Notes: generated by a model from the sequence alone, not told the origin. 64,000 bases of DNA from Macrostomum hystrix (GCA_950097015.1 CATNEN010000001.1:24853001-24917000), one strand, 5' to 3'; counted from the stretch's first letter, positions 10,342 through 22,260 are shown. Translations and numbers: made by a program.

Positions 10342-10581
10342 ACATACAATATATTTGCAGATAAATTGTTTCGAAGAAAGTATTCAAAATGCACACAAAA
10401 AGGCTAAAGCAAGAATTAAAAGAAAGCAAGGAAAAAGAAAAATTTTCACACCACGCAGCAGCGCGAAGAGACAAGGTTGGGCAGTACGCGGGCGCCGGCT
10501 GAAATACAACCCAGCTCAAGGCGGAGGGGTGGGTGTCTGGGGTGGGTGGTTACACCCAATCAGCGAGCGCCGATTGGACAC

Positions 10582-10672
10582 TAAACACCACACTCCCAGG
10601 CACGAAGGCAGACAGAGACAGCAGTTGCGACACAGCAGAGAGCGAACGAGGGAAGGGCACCGTCTATGGCCC
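10582..10672 (-). repeat. Direct repeat, proximal copy (possible split direct repeat)
   Basis: Second copy of the repeat at 10249-10341, separated from it by 240 bp. A B1-A2-B2 layout at the 3' end is typical of Ngaro/PAT-like tyrosine-recombinase elements. The matching A1 copy would be at the 5' end, which is missing here. Confidence 0.65.
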
Positions 10673-10915
10673 GAACCCAAAAAAGAAGAGGAAGGGGGGA
10701 GGCACGCATCATAAAATGCAAATGAGGGTGATGCCGGGACGCACTTAAAACAGAGCTAAAACATAAAACACAAAATGGTTGAAAGAAGTTACAAGCAAGA
10801 CCAGCGAGCGTAGCAAACAACAACTAAACGTGAAAGCAAAAATACAGAAGCCGTCAGCACTTGGTCCACAGCGAGTACAAAAGAAAGAGGTCGCAAAGAA
10901 TGTTTGAGCGACACA

Positions 10916-12282
10916 TCAAGGGTCAAACGCACGCCAGCACGATGACGTAGTGCGCGACCTGCTGTGCTGACAGTCTAGTGCTGTCGATGCGCGTTCGCTT
11001 ACAGAAGCGTTGCCAGGAGGCAATCTGGCAGCGGTAGGAGCGCGCTGTCGTGCCTGCGAAGGCCAGGCTGCAGAGCTCGTGGTAGCGGCGGCTGAGGTGC
11101 GAACCCGGGACCGTAGGCGAGCGATCTGCAAAGAAAGGAATTGGCGGGTGGCGGACGAAAGGGTGTGCTCATGAAAGTTGTCAGTTTCAATGTCCACTGT
11201 GCCGTAGAGCCGGAGCAGAAAATTTTCCAGCTCGCTGGTGTCATCTGCGCGACTGCCGCTGTCCGCAAAGATCTGGAATGTCCCAAGCATATCTCGTTAT
11301 CTTGGATAACGAGAACGCGGTGAGCGGCGAGAGGCGCGAGCTGCTGCAGGGCTGTGTTGAAAATCGGGTTCGGCGAGGAGCCCTTGTTGATGGCGCTGAC
11401 AGCGGCCGTGCTGTCCGAGTTGATCACCAGGTTGCTTCCTGGTTGCAGCTGTTGTTGAAAGTGCAGAGCCGTGAACACGGGCGAGGCTCTCCTTAAAATT
11501 GATGCGTAGAGTTTCGAGCTCCTGACTATCGCGTTGCCAGTCGATGATGAGCCAGTTAGTGACGCCTGGGCCGCGGATGATGCCGCAGCCTCCCCAATTG
11601 GATGCGTCCGACTCGATTGCCCAGGATGGCCCGGCGGTCCTCCAAATGCGGCAGCTGGGGGTCTTGGCCAGGCAGGCCACCCACCAGAGGATGGTATCGC
11701 GGAGGTCGTTGTGCATGCGCAGTTTGTGGCAGTGCTGCTTTAGCTTATTGAGTTCCAGCAGGAGCGGCCTCAGGAAACACCTCCCGATACGGACGACCTG
11801 GCAAACCCAGTTGATGCGGCCACAGAGAGATTGGAGCTGGCGCTTGGTGATGCGCTTGTGCGAGAGTGCGGATTGCAGCTGCTCTTTCGTGAACTCGAGC
11901 TTATCCTTCGGGAGCTCTAACAGACCGCTGTTGGTGTCAATCATGACACCCAGGTACACCAGCCTAGTGCACGGCGGAGCTACTTTGCTCCAGTTGATGG
12001 AGAAGCCTAGACGCCGCAGCAGATGAAGCAAAGTGTCCAGAGCTTGCTGGCAGGCCATCTCGGTTTCTGCCGCCACGGCAAAGTCGTCGAGGTAACTCCC
12101 GATATTGCTGAAGCCGCGTCGCTGCATCATGCGCTTGATGGACTCGCTGATGGAAGACTTCCACTGAAGCTGCCGCGCCGAATGGCAGGCGCGTGTCGCA
12201 CAGGTACGTCGGGCCCGGTTGATCGCTGAACTTCCACTGTAGACCAGTGTAGCGGAAGTCGTGGGGACTGATTCCGACTGGT
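10916..12282 (-). pseudogene. DIRS-like retroelement: reverse transcriptase, RNase H and start of tyrosine recombinase
   Basis: On the minus strand the order is: an RT finger/palm segment (DTRLPFGAAAS, about 12175), the catalytic SYLDDFAVAAE motif (about 12095), and the thumb. An RNase H domain follows with AIESDASNWGGCG (about 11580) and VINSDSTAAVSAIN (about 11400). Finally there is a helical segment (LAFAGTTARSYRCQIASWQR, about 11000) resembling the N-terminal core-binding domain of a tyrosine recombinase. This gene order and the RT type point to the DIRS/Ngaro group. At least three frame changes occur (about 12150, 11470 and 11250), and the recombinase catalytic domain is missing. The 5' end stops abruptly at about 12282, exactly where homology to the flank of ErbB-like copy C starts. 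Confidence 0.75.
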
Positions 12283-12540
12283 TACTTCTCTAGTGATTAT
12301 TAATCGATTATTATTTTTTTAAAGCAAGCGACACAAAAATATTATCAGTGAGTTTTTCTGTAGAGTCAGAGAAACTGGCAAAAAGTGGAAAGTGGTGTTA
12401 TTTATTGTTGAAAAGGTAGCCTGCGAAAGAATTTTATTTTCTACGAGTCGTGTTTTATTTATTTCGTATTTAGAGAAACGAAAAATCTAAGAGCTCAGAA
12501 TGAAAATAGAAAGAGAACACTACAGAATTGTGTTAGGAGA
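12283..12540 (+). promoter_or_regulatory. Conserved 5' flank of ErbB-like copy C
   Basis: Closely matches the flanks of copies B and D, including the aaagcaagcgacacaaaaat and gaattttattttctacgagt blocks. It starts at a sharp junction with the truncated retroelement. Confidence 0.4.
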
Positions 12541-14000
12541 ATGAATTTCCTGCAGCTTGTTATTCGGTTGCTTCTTTTGCTTCCGTTGTTACTCGACGAT
12601 GTGGCTTCTGGCACCCGGATCTGCAAATCCTTATATATATCCAGCAGCGATTATGATATCCAGAGAAACGTTAGTCGCTTGCACGCGTACTTAACGGCTT
12701 TAGTAGCTGGCTGCCAGTATGTATTCGGCGACTTGCAATTGGACAAGATAGGCAATGACCATTCAACATTGGAGTACAAACCGCTCGAGGATGCCATTCA
12801 AGGCATGCAAACTGACTTTCTTGACTCCATTGTGGAGATCAGAGGAAAACTAATTATCAAGTCCGTCAACCTTAAACCCGTCACCTTTCGCAACTTGCGC
12901 ACCATCCGAGGTTACGCTTTTGCCAAGACTACTGACATCTTAATTTTAATATGGAAGTCGCCGAACATGAGCAAGTTGGAAATGCCCAAGTTGACTGCTA
13001 TCACAAAGAAACATGTTCTTGTATCTGGGCCGGTGAAGTCTAGCTTGTACTGCTACCTGTCCTACAGCATCAACTGGAAAAGCCTGTTTCAAGAACCAGA
13101 CCAGCGCTATTTGGATGATGTGCCTTCTATTATTACTGAAGAAGGCAGACAACTTATTATAAACAATTCGACATTGGATGTGATTAGTGATACCTGCAAT
13201 CGTCTGCTTTCCTGTCACGCTAACTGTACTCCAATTTATGACCAAATTTGCTGGTCCGACGGTGTTGATGGCTGTCAAAGTAATCATCTGTGTCGTAAAC
13301 CCAAGTGTCACTTTACGGACTCCTTGGACCAATCAAAGGAGTTTACACAAAGTGTATTGACAAAATTAGATCTAAGTCCTGCAAATCGTGCAATGTCTCC
13401 TTAATGATGTCAGACAACTTAGCAAACTCATTGAGGACTTAGTAGTGTTCGATTTGGAAGGCCGATCCTTTTCTCGATGTGTCTGTGGAAAAGTTAAATT
13501 ACTTAGATAACCTTAGAGCATTTGAGAATTTAGAGTACTTTTACGGCACTTTTTCGATTTTAGGATTTCAATACTTACCAGAAAATCTCCAATTCCTACG
13601 TATTCGCAAACACGTCACTGATTCCTTCGTATTTTTATTTCTCAAGACGAAATACCTCGGACTAGCTAGCTTTGAATATACTGCTGACCTTCAGCTTGTG
13701 GGTATTAGTGATCTTTGCAGAGCCTGGTATCCAAGCAATCGAATCCGAGAAATCCAGGAAGTCACCAAAGAATTAAAAATTACAATACAAAACCTGAGCT
13801 TTGATGACAGCAGCGAGATTTGCCGGAACGCTGCCTGCGATGCTCAGTGCCAGGGCTAATGCTGGGGACCCGGTCCAGACATGTGCGTGGCGTGTCGGAA
13901 CTTCAAAGTGAACGGCCGCTGCTCTGCCACCTGTGCGGAGTCGGGCAGGTATGAAGTAAATGGGAGTTGTGAACTGCCTGTGCCACAGCTAATCGGCTAA
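12541..14000 (+). pseudogene. ErbB-like ectodomain copy C, disrupted
   Basis: Same start, signal peptide and L1 domain as the other copies, intact for about 260 codons up to CRKPKCHFTD (13320). About 290 bp present in copy D (most of the furin-like domain) are then replaced by a short unrelated junction, and the frame shifts, ending in a stop at 13402-13404. Downstream the family frame resumes. It carries two adjacent stops where the others have Glu-Gln (TAGTAG, about 13440), and a TAA replaces the Glu of ECWGPGP (13857-13859). The L2 segment (13479-13859) is still readable and differs from the other copies in the same strand patches. The family stop and relic follow at 13998-14047. It is most likely a dead gene. 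Confidence 0.85.
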
Positions 14001-14249
14001 TGCGATGAAGGCTGCAACGGTCCAGGGCGTGTTCAGTGTGTGAACTGAGAAGTTTCGTTACGAACAAATCAGTGCTTCATTGTAATGAGACTACATGTAA
14101 ATTTGAGTTAATAAAAGTGTACCAAGATCTATATGATAATTCTAAGATGAAATTTTAGAGCAATTTTAATGTCTTCAATTAGTCGCATAGCACATGCAGT
14201 GGTACACCATCAAGGCATCATGTAGTGCCTTTGTTTACAGAAATTTTAG

Positions 14250-14475
14250 GGGTCGGTTTGAAGGGGTGGGGGTATGATGGGTCGGTGTATAAGGGGTGGG
14301 GGTATGATGGGTCGGTGTATAAGGGGTGGGGGTATGATGGGTCGGTGTATAACGGGTGGGGGTATGAGGGGTCAGTGTGAAGGGGTGAAGGTATGAGTGG
14401 TCGGTGTAAAGGGGTGGGGGTATGAGGGGCGGTGTGAAGGGGTGGGGTATGAGGGGTCGGTTTGAAGGGTTAGTA
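14250..14475. repeat. 30-bp G-rich minisatellite
   Basis: About seven copies of a roughly 30-bp unit containing aaggggtgggggtatgatgg and gtcggtgtat, decaying towards the right end. G-runs on one strand could form quadruplex-like structures. Confidence 0.85.
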
Positions 14476-14739
14476 TGTTGGGATGGAAGGGGTGCGTTAT
14501 GTCGGCCTAGTGTGCTCAGATCAGTGTGTATGATGGGTGGAGCATGGTGTTTGGTGGGAGACTGGGAGTCTAGTGTGCTGCTGCGGTAGCTTGTGGTATC
14601 ACGGAGTTTTGTGTGAGCGACGAGGGGGCATGTAGTTTGGGTGTGTACGGATGAGGTGAGTAATGAGAGGGTTTGTTTGCAGGGTGAGATTTTGTTCCTT
14701 TGAGCAGAAGTGTATGTGTTTGCAGCAGGTCAGTTTACC

Positions 14740-15135
14740 GATTACTTTTTTCTATCGTGCAACATTTGGCTGCCCGCTTTAGTTTTGAACTCCTTCGAGT
14801 AGTCAGGTAAATCATATAGATGTCCTGAAATGCTCTAAAATGTCCTGGTATAAGTCATCAGTTTGCACATTCATAATTAATGAGTCAGTGTCAGTGTCGA
14901 GAATTTGTTATCGGCATTGTTATCGTCTTTGATATATAGAAAAACTCATGCATTAGACGCTTTGATTCATCAACAATACTGACTCCTGTGAAGATGGGTT
15001 TTTAAGCGTCACACTTGTCTTGTAAAACAGAATGGCTCCGATTTGTTCATTAAAGATGTGCGTTTCCTTGAATATTGGCTTCGACATTTTGTAATCGTAA
15101 TAATGTTTCAAAATAGGTTACCGTCTGCTCGTATT
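14740..15135 (-). pseudogene. Polinton-type DNA polymerase B remnant 2
   Basis: Frameshifted minus-strand translation shows the same motif chain as the fragment at 5385-6040: a SKPIFKETHIFNE segment (about 15060-15090), a KPIFTGVSIVDESKRLM-like block (about 14970), and a DTDSLIMNVQTDDLYQD block (about 14850-14900). The motif Asp is intact here, but the frame is broken several times. It lies downstream of ErbB-like copy C in the same relative position and orientation as the first fragment lies to copy A. Confidence 0.7.
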
Positions 15136-15197
15136 TCAGAAATTTTGAAATAGCCCGATCTGTACACCAGTTTCTATGTATTCTTACCAAAGTGACC

Positions 15198-15340
15198 TAG
15201 GCCTAATAATTGGTAGCTAGCCGAAAGAGGCTAGCCTTTTGTAATAAAAAATCAGCAAATGAATTAAAAACTAGGCCTAAATAATTGGTAGCTAGCCGAA
15301 AGAGGCTAGCCTTTTGTAATAAAAAATCAGCAAATGATAT
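15198..15340. repeat. Tandem pair of a ~74-bp unit with a perfect hairpin and T-run
   Basis: Two nearly identical units each read ctaggcctaa-taattg followed by gctagc cgaaagag gctagc, tttt, and an A-rich tail. Each could form a hairpin of 6-7 bp followed by a U-run, the shape of a small-RNA 3' end, but no A/B boxes are visible. Confidence 0.7.
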
Positions 15341-16801
15341 TAAAGCATTCATTCAGTTCACTACATAATTATTTGCAATATAATTTAGTATAAGATAAGC
15401 CTATGCCTATTGATAAATATATTAGAAATGGAACATGGATAAAATTGTATAAAATGGAAATGCAATAAACATTTTCCTTTGTTATTTAACTTTTATGCCT
15501 ATGGCCCCTTTGCATATTTAATAACTGTTAAGCAGACCACATGTTATATTAAGTAGCAAACAGGTTTGAAACTACATACATAGTGCAATAACTATTGGCA
15601 TATCCTTGATCATAATCATTCCCCTTGGATAAGTTACTTAACTTAATGTGTTATTGGTGTCAATGTAACATTGTTGGCCTAACAATGATAATACTTGTTG
15701 CCCTGTTTAAATTGGGCCAATAAACTGAAATCATTTCTTTTTCTTCCCTTCTTCGCCCCTTTTCCAAATACTTAGGCCTAGGCCCTAGTCTTAGTTAAAG
15801 TGAAACCACAGTAATATTTGAATCATTGTAAATTCTTGAGAGTGATTAGGCCTAGGCCTATTCACAATGACACATAAAATGTCACAGAAGTTAATATAGA
15901 TCGATTACTAGGTCTGTTTCCCTGTTATAGCCACCAGCCCACCACCACACAGCAGACACAACACCATGGATTATTGCTTCCATTTAAAATTAGCTAATGT
16001 AGGACGGTGCTAATAATGAATAATATAAATATCTGAATTGTAGCTAAACGAATTTGTAGCGAATACGGAAAAACATTGTTTTTTGCGAGAGTTCGATTGC
16101 AGCGCAGAAACAATGGACGATAAGCCAGCAAGCATAGTTGCCACAGGTCGTGAAGAAATTACACGTAGTAGTGCAGCAGGATGGTAAAAATAGCGCAGGT
16201 ACACCAAAATGACAAAACGTGCGATATATATGACCCCCTTTGCTGCCCAGCCCCCCGCCCACGCCCAACTGCTTCTTTCTCTCTCTCTTACTCTGTCTGT
16301 CATCCAGACAATGACAGCAAGAGGCAGCAAAATTGATGTGCACTGAATAAGAAACAAGTTTTTTGGCAAAAATTTGAATGGCAGAATTTTAAATTGACAA
16401 CATTGACACGATGCAAACATGGAGATAGAATGGCAATAAAATGGCAATAAAAAATCGGCAATGCAAATGCATGAAACGTACATGACGTTGTATGATGCAC
16501 ATACAAGTTTTCGAACCATATGCTGTAGGCAAAGAATGGGTTGTAAGTTACTGTCTCTGCTTCTCTCAACATCATTGGAAGCAAAATAAATGTTTCCAGT
16601 GCATTGCTTTTGAGCGCAATGCATTAAGAAGGCAAGGGCAGTAAGCTGTATACAAGATTCGGTAAACTTGCCCTTGCACAGTAATATTGATTCAGTAAAA
16701 TTGCACACAGGGGATTTCATGAAGCACAATACACAATACAGGACAGATTGACACGAATAATGCACAGAATTAATGTTTTGGAAATACTGCACAATTACAC
16801 A
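15341..16801. other. AT-rich region, no gene recognised
   Basis: Contains several TAGGCCTA-like words (near 15770 and 15850) and a 260-codon minus-strand open frame (16010-16792) with no recognisable domain or codon pattern. The latter part directly follows the hAT coding region and may be its 3' flank. Confidence 0.4.
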
Positions 16802-19362
16802 CTACTGCCGATTTGCAGAGGATGCAGTTGGCGCAGTTTTCGTCACATTGCTCGACTTCCCTTGCGTCTGGGACTTGCTCTGGCGCTTTCGCAGTGCAGC
16901 CTCCTGCTTTGCAGCAGCAACAAGGAACTCCTGCACCTTCTGCCGCATCTCGTCAATGGATAGCTGCTGTGCAGCCAGATCTTGCTCCTGGCGTCGGCGC
17001 GCTTCCTGCTCTACTTTCTGCGCAGCTGCTCGCTGGCGCTCCTCGTCCAGCCTCTTCTGCAGTCGGTCCTTTGCCAGCTGCCGCTCCTCCTTTTGAGCTC
17101 GCTCAGCCGCTTTGCTTCTGGCCTGCAGTCCTGTGGCAATCAGCTCGGGGCTAATCGTGATAGTGTCAGCAGTGGCTGAGTTCGACTTGAGCCAGGTCTT
17201 GATGGTCAGCAGCGACTCCAGGGTGAAGCCACTCAGCTTGTTCCGCTGCTTCGTGAGATCATTGGCCAGCCACTTGAGGAAGCGCTCGCTATCGGCATTG
17301 CTGTGGGGAATGCAGCACGCAGCACGCCCCAGCTTGGTCAGAACCGGATACGTGTCGCTGGACAAGCTCGACCAGAACTCCTCTGGACTTGCAACTGCTG
17401 CCTGTCCCAGAGATGTTGACTCCCGCAGTTTGGTCACTTCGAGGCGCAGGTCGTCCAGCGCAGCGGTGGGAACTACGTTCTTCATTGCCTTTGCGACCCG
17501 CAGCACACTTTTATCGAAGTCGAACTCCGAGGCCAGCAGGTAGTGCGGATTGACAAACCACAGGGCTCGCAGAACCTTGTTGTTGAGCCGCAAGTAGGAG
17601 AACAACTGAATGCTGAATGAGCTGGCAGTAAAAGTCACGCACGGACTTGAAAAACCCGATGCGGTCGATTGGCGACATCCTTGCAACAGTGTCGCGGGTC
17701 TGGCCACCAATGATCAGGCTCTCGTTGTCCAGCTGATTGTTGCGCTCCTTTGCGAGACTCGCGAGCTAGAAGAGAGAAGCACTCGCGGTAACGACCTCCT
17801 CACGAACGAAACACGCCAGTAGATCGCCGCAGAGGTCGTCCAGCGATGATGCAAGCACGTGAACCTGCGTGCTCTCGTGCTGAAACAGCTTCTCGAGCTT
17901 CTCGCACCGAGACAAGGCCTGCTCCAGAAACTGAAGGCGAGCCAGTATCTTGTCATTCAATGCCTGCTTGACACGACGCGCTCGCTCGTGCTTCAAGTTC
18001 TTCGGCATGCTGAAGTACTGCTGAAATGCAGGCCACTGCTCCAGGACTCGGCGCACCACGTTGAGCACTTGGAGCCAGCGGGTTTCAACCCGCCGGAGGA
18101 ACTCATGCTGGGCCAGCTCTAGTGATTCCTGGACCTGAAAAAGAAGATAGGAGTAAAATGGTAAATGAGTAATGTAAATGCTCATTCTTTACAGTAGTTG
18201 CTCACTAAATAAACAGGCATTGTGCAAACGAATGTAAAAAATTTGTATACGTAGCTGAAGCTGCTGAGTGCTACATTTGCATAAGTCATAAAGGCAACTC
18301 ATGAGCTGCATGTGTGCAGGTGTATACTATACTGTCCATGTAAAATCCATGTCCACATGAAACCCCTGTGCATTCTAACTCACCGCACTGAATGAATGTC
18401 GCCTTCCTTCGTACCGGAAGTGGTTGTAGGCATCATCCATCAGCTCCTCAGCCTCGCCAGTGCTGTCCAGGCTTTTCACAGCGTACTGAACGCTGTTGTG
18501 GATATGGTGGACGCTGCACCCACCAATATCGATCAGCTGGGGCAGGTCCGCCTTCAGCTTTACCAGCAAGCCGTTGTGCTCACCTCGCATTGCATTGCAC
18601 GAGTCGGTCATTACGGCAAGCACATGCTCTGGTGGAACATTGCCATCCCGCAGAAGAGACTGAAGCACCTCCTCATGCCATCTGCTGAGCAATCGGTCAT
18701 CTCCTTGATGCCAAGCAGGAAGATGATCACCTTTTGCTGCTCAACGGAGAACACAAGTACAGCCAGATAGCTGCGGTCTCGCTTGGTTCCTTCGTCCATC
18801 ATGATGGAAAATGGAGACTGGCGCAGGCACTGCAGCATCTGCTCCCGCGCATATGGAGCGAGCGCTTCATTCACGAGGTAGCTGGTCTTCGTGCGGCCAG
18901 AGGTGAAGTTCTTGGCAATCTTACTGTCAGGGAATGCAGCCGGCATTGAAGCTGACAGCTTGTCCATCAGGCTGAAGGACAGGTCCTTTTTGGCAATCAC
19001 CAGTGCGAATCGCAGGCTGGCAGCCATGGCTTGCTTGATGAGGCTGTCAGATTGCTGGGAACTCCCATTCGTGATAGTAGACTGTTGAAAAAACGTTGTG
19101 ATGGTTCGCTGCTCACTTGCAGTAGCACCAGGGAGGAGTGCTTGCTCCCAGCTGCATGCTGACGTAGCGCACTGATTCCGTGCTGCTTGTAGGATACAGC
19201 TTTGTTGCAGATACTACAGAGGGCCTCGCCATCACGGTTGCTCTTGTGACACCACTTTGAGATCAGCTGCCCACTTTGACCATCTGGATTGTCATTCTGC
19301 TGTAGCCAGTCATTGTCCCACTTAGTGTTACGGCCAGAGGATGTAGAGCTGGTAGAAGTCAT
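16802..19362 (-). pseudogene. hAT-family transposase-like gene with one intron, frameshifted
   Basis: On the minus strand, exon 1 (19362-18384) encodes a BED-like zinc finger (CSICNKAV with a following H-x-H pair, about 19225-19270). It also has a segment with SIMMDEGTKRDRSYLAVLV, a likely first acidic catalytic position, and AVMTDSCNAMRG, a likely second. A 249-bp intron (18383-18135) has GTGAGT and TTTTTCAG ends and joins in phase 0. Exon 2 ends with the hAT dimerisation region (PHSNADSERFLKWLANDL, about 17280) and a coiled, Gln/Arg-rich tail. Single-base frame changes near 19040, 18690 and 17600, plus an in-frame TAG at 17766-17768, break it. It is therefore a decayed transposase or domesticated relic. 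No terminal inverted repeats were matched. Confidence 0.75.
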
Positions 19363-21950
19363 TTTTACAGTGTGTCGGGTTTTAACAAGCAGCTTTTTTC
19401 TCTTTGTCTCAGAAGGGTTTTAAGTATAAAGGGAGGGGGAAGAAAGCCAGACAGAAGACATCCATGGGGTGTGCCTTAATTCTTTTTAGTCTTAGGGTAG
19501 AAAAGTGGACGAGGGAGAGATTCACAGCCCAGCCAATAGCAAGTGAGCTGTGGGGTTTGACTTTGAAGTTAGGGTAAGAGAAGCGTCAAAATAAACATCG
19601 GGTTACACCAGGGGTCGGCAATCTAACTGCAACCCCTCCTCCAATGTACAGTTATCAGTCTGGCGAGAGAAAAAACAATCGTATGAAGCTCAACTTCAAC
19701 TTTTACGGCTGGGGACCACATTCAATGACAGGAGTTTGAAACTTTAAGACTGAATACCAAGACTTAGGAAAAAAATGGACCAGTCTTATATTTTCGTATA
19801 AATGTGACATAAATCACACTTTAGCGCAGAATTGGTCATGTTTTGCAAATAGTAGCGCAATAGCGCAGGCAATTGAGAATAGTGTAACACACTAAAAGTG
19901 GGGAATGAACCTCGCGCTGGCAGACCGAGACCGGTTTCTGGCTTGTTTGCCTTCGTCAGTCAGCCATAGCCACACGCCGTCCTCTACCACCACTCTTACT
20001 CGTAGTGTGCACAGAAGTCTCTTTTAATCTTGCCATTTTTATGGCGATGTTTTTTGTGTTATGTGAGAGTTTTGCAGCCAAGTCTTTGCTTTTCTACTGT
20101 TGTCAGTAGTCTGAATTGTATCTCTCACAAATAGCGCAGCAGCGGCAACTATGCCAGCAAGCTCCATATGGTCCATGGACTACGAGGACTTCATTAAGCC
20201 CAAAAAGACGCGAAATACATTTTAAACTATTTGGGAATCATGAGGATAAATAAATATATAAAATTAACTTTTTATGCGATAAGCTTACTATTGCTAAACT
20301 AAATACTCGTAAATAGCATCAATTCAATTGAATATATGTCGCATTGTTTTGAGTGAAATCGCTTAAGTATTTAATGACAAAACACGTAAATCAAATTAGA
20401 TTTTTATGACAAATTGATTAACGAAGTGGCTGATATCGTTTCATATATGGACTACTGCTATAATATTGCTCTGTTATAGAATTAGAATACTGCTCTGATA
20501 TAGAATTATAGCATTTTTGCTATGAAGAGAAATTTTTGGCATGGCTGCATTGCATAGACAACGAGCAAAGACAATGATTAAAAGATTAAAAGATGTCACC
20601 TAAACTAAAAACCTTGATAAAAAGAAGCGTAACGTTAAAAAATGATCGAGTCAAGCAAATTTAATACTTTACTGCTTGAAAATACACGCACCGTACTTAA
20701 ACAGGCTGTGACGTTGTCGCTTTGCGTAAAGCCACTTTGTCTCCGTCTGTATACATATATTGCTGATTTCACGCCCTTAGGTTTTTAGCAGTTCAAATTC
20801 CATATTGTTACTGTCAGTAGACGTCAACGTACATCGTGCTGCCCCAGATAATATGCGCGATCTTATCAATGTTATTTTCTCTCAGCCAATGAGCGTGCGA
20901 GCTCTCTGTTTGTTCAATTGTCTCGTTTTTTCGCTTGTCTGGCTTACTCAACAAGGGCACCTGTGCCCGCCCGCGCTCACCTTCGCTTTACCTTCTTCTC
21001 TCGCCCACCTGGTTCGCTGTCTTGTCCCTGCCGGTTGCCCTGCCTTGCTTACTCCTTCTCTGCCAGCCTTAGCTGTGTGTTTTCACCTTGTGTTATTCGC
21101 CACCAAAAGCTCCTGCACCTGCCTTAACCATTCTTACCTTTGTTGTGCGTCCCAGTGGTTAAATAAATCAGTAAGAAGTGCTACCGCTACACTATTCTTA
21201 CCAAGCCTGCCACCTGAAGATTGAGGATTCTAAACTGCCAAATTGTGTCCGTCGAGTTGTTCATTTCCGCCTTATCATCGTCACAAGGCTATAGTGTGCA
21301 TGTATATTTGTGTATATGTTTCAACATCTAAGCGTTCAACTCATTCCATGAAAGCTAGTCTCGGGATGCTGAAGCCAGCTCGATTCTTCATCACAAAAGC
21401 TTCTTCAAATACTTTTTGTCGCTCGCGCTTGTACAAAATCTAATTTAATTGGGATTTAAGGCGGAATGCCTTTTGTTTACGAAGTTGCAGTGGCAGCTAA
21501 GTTAGTGTGCTGCATGGCACGTATATTTATATTTACAGCAAACGCGAGAGCGAGATAGAGGGGCCTAGGGAGGTGCGAAATGGTGGCGTGACTTCTCACA
21601 CCTGGCTTAGCGAGCCGGCTGGCTGGGTGCACCAACCCCCACCTCAACTAGACTGAGGTTGAGGGGTTTGGGTGCCGCTGCACTGTTGCTGGCCGGTCGC
21701 GTGTTGACTGTCCGCCACAGATTCTTAATTACTAAAATTACTAAAATTACTTAATTACTAAAACCATTTTCTTTTGTTTGTTGTAATTTCCGACAATAAA
21801 ATTGCAATTGTGATATATTTCTTGCAATTCGGGTGTCAGGTGCAGTAGCATGCATATTATAATTTTTAAGGTAAAGAAAATAAATAAAACTTGGTTTTTC
21901 TTTGGCTCTTTCACTGAGAGTCGCTTCTTGCTCGAGTTGTAGCAAAATTG
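19363..21950. other. Intergenic region with possible transposon ends, no gene recognised
   Basis: At 19612 the sequence caggggtcggcaatct looks like a hAT terminal repeat, but its partner was not found. A 24-codon ATG frame (20151-20225) and a 139-codon frame (20805-21224) have no recognisable family. An imperfect hairpin lies at about 21630-21672 (cctcaac / gttgagg arms). The block at 21890-21970 is shared with the far upstream flank of copy B. Confidence 0.4.
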
Positions 21951-21974
21951 ACTCCTGAAATTTAAGAGCTAAAA

Positions 21975-22260
21975 AGAAAGCAAGCTACGTTACTTCTCTA
22001 GTGATTATTATTCGATATTTTAGCTCGTATATATCTTTTATAAAGCAAGCGACACAAAAATGTTTTTAGTGAGCTTTTCTGTTGAGTCAGAGAAACGCAA
22101 AATTTGAATAGTGGTGTGAATTTTAGTTTGAAAAAGTTTCCTGCGAAAGAATTTTATTTTCTACGAGTCGCATTCAATTCAATTTGTATTTAAGGAAGCG
22201 AAAAACGTAGGAGCTCAGAATGAAAATAGAAAGAGAACACTACAGAATTGTGTTAGGAGA
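21975..22260 (+). promoter_or_regulatory. Conserved 5' flank of ErbB-like copy D
   Basis: Shares the aagcgacacaaaaatg, gagtcagagaaac and cctgcgaaagaattttattt blocks with the other copies, and the final 60 bp before the ATG is nearly identical to copy C. A gtatttaagg TATA-like stretch lies near 22187. Confidence 0.4.

Noticed and set aside
16010-16792. 260-codon minus-strand ORF
   Set aside because: No recognisable domain, erratic composition and no start context; probably chance or hAT 3' flank.
19612-19640. hAT terminal inverted repeat caggggtcggcaa
   Set aside because: Plausible end sequence, but its orientation points away from the hAT gene and no partner end was found.
20805-21224. 139-codon ORF and a possible solo LTR (20706-21191)
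   Set aside because: No family recognised, and no matching target duplication could be found at the candidate ends.
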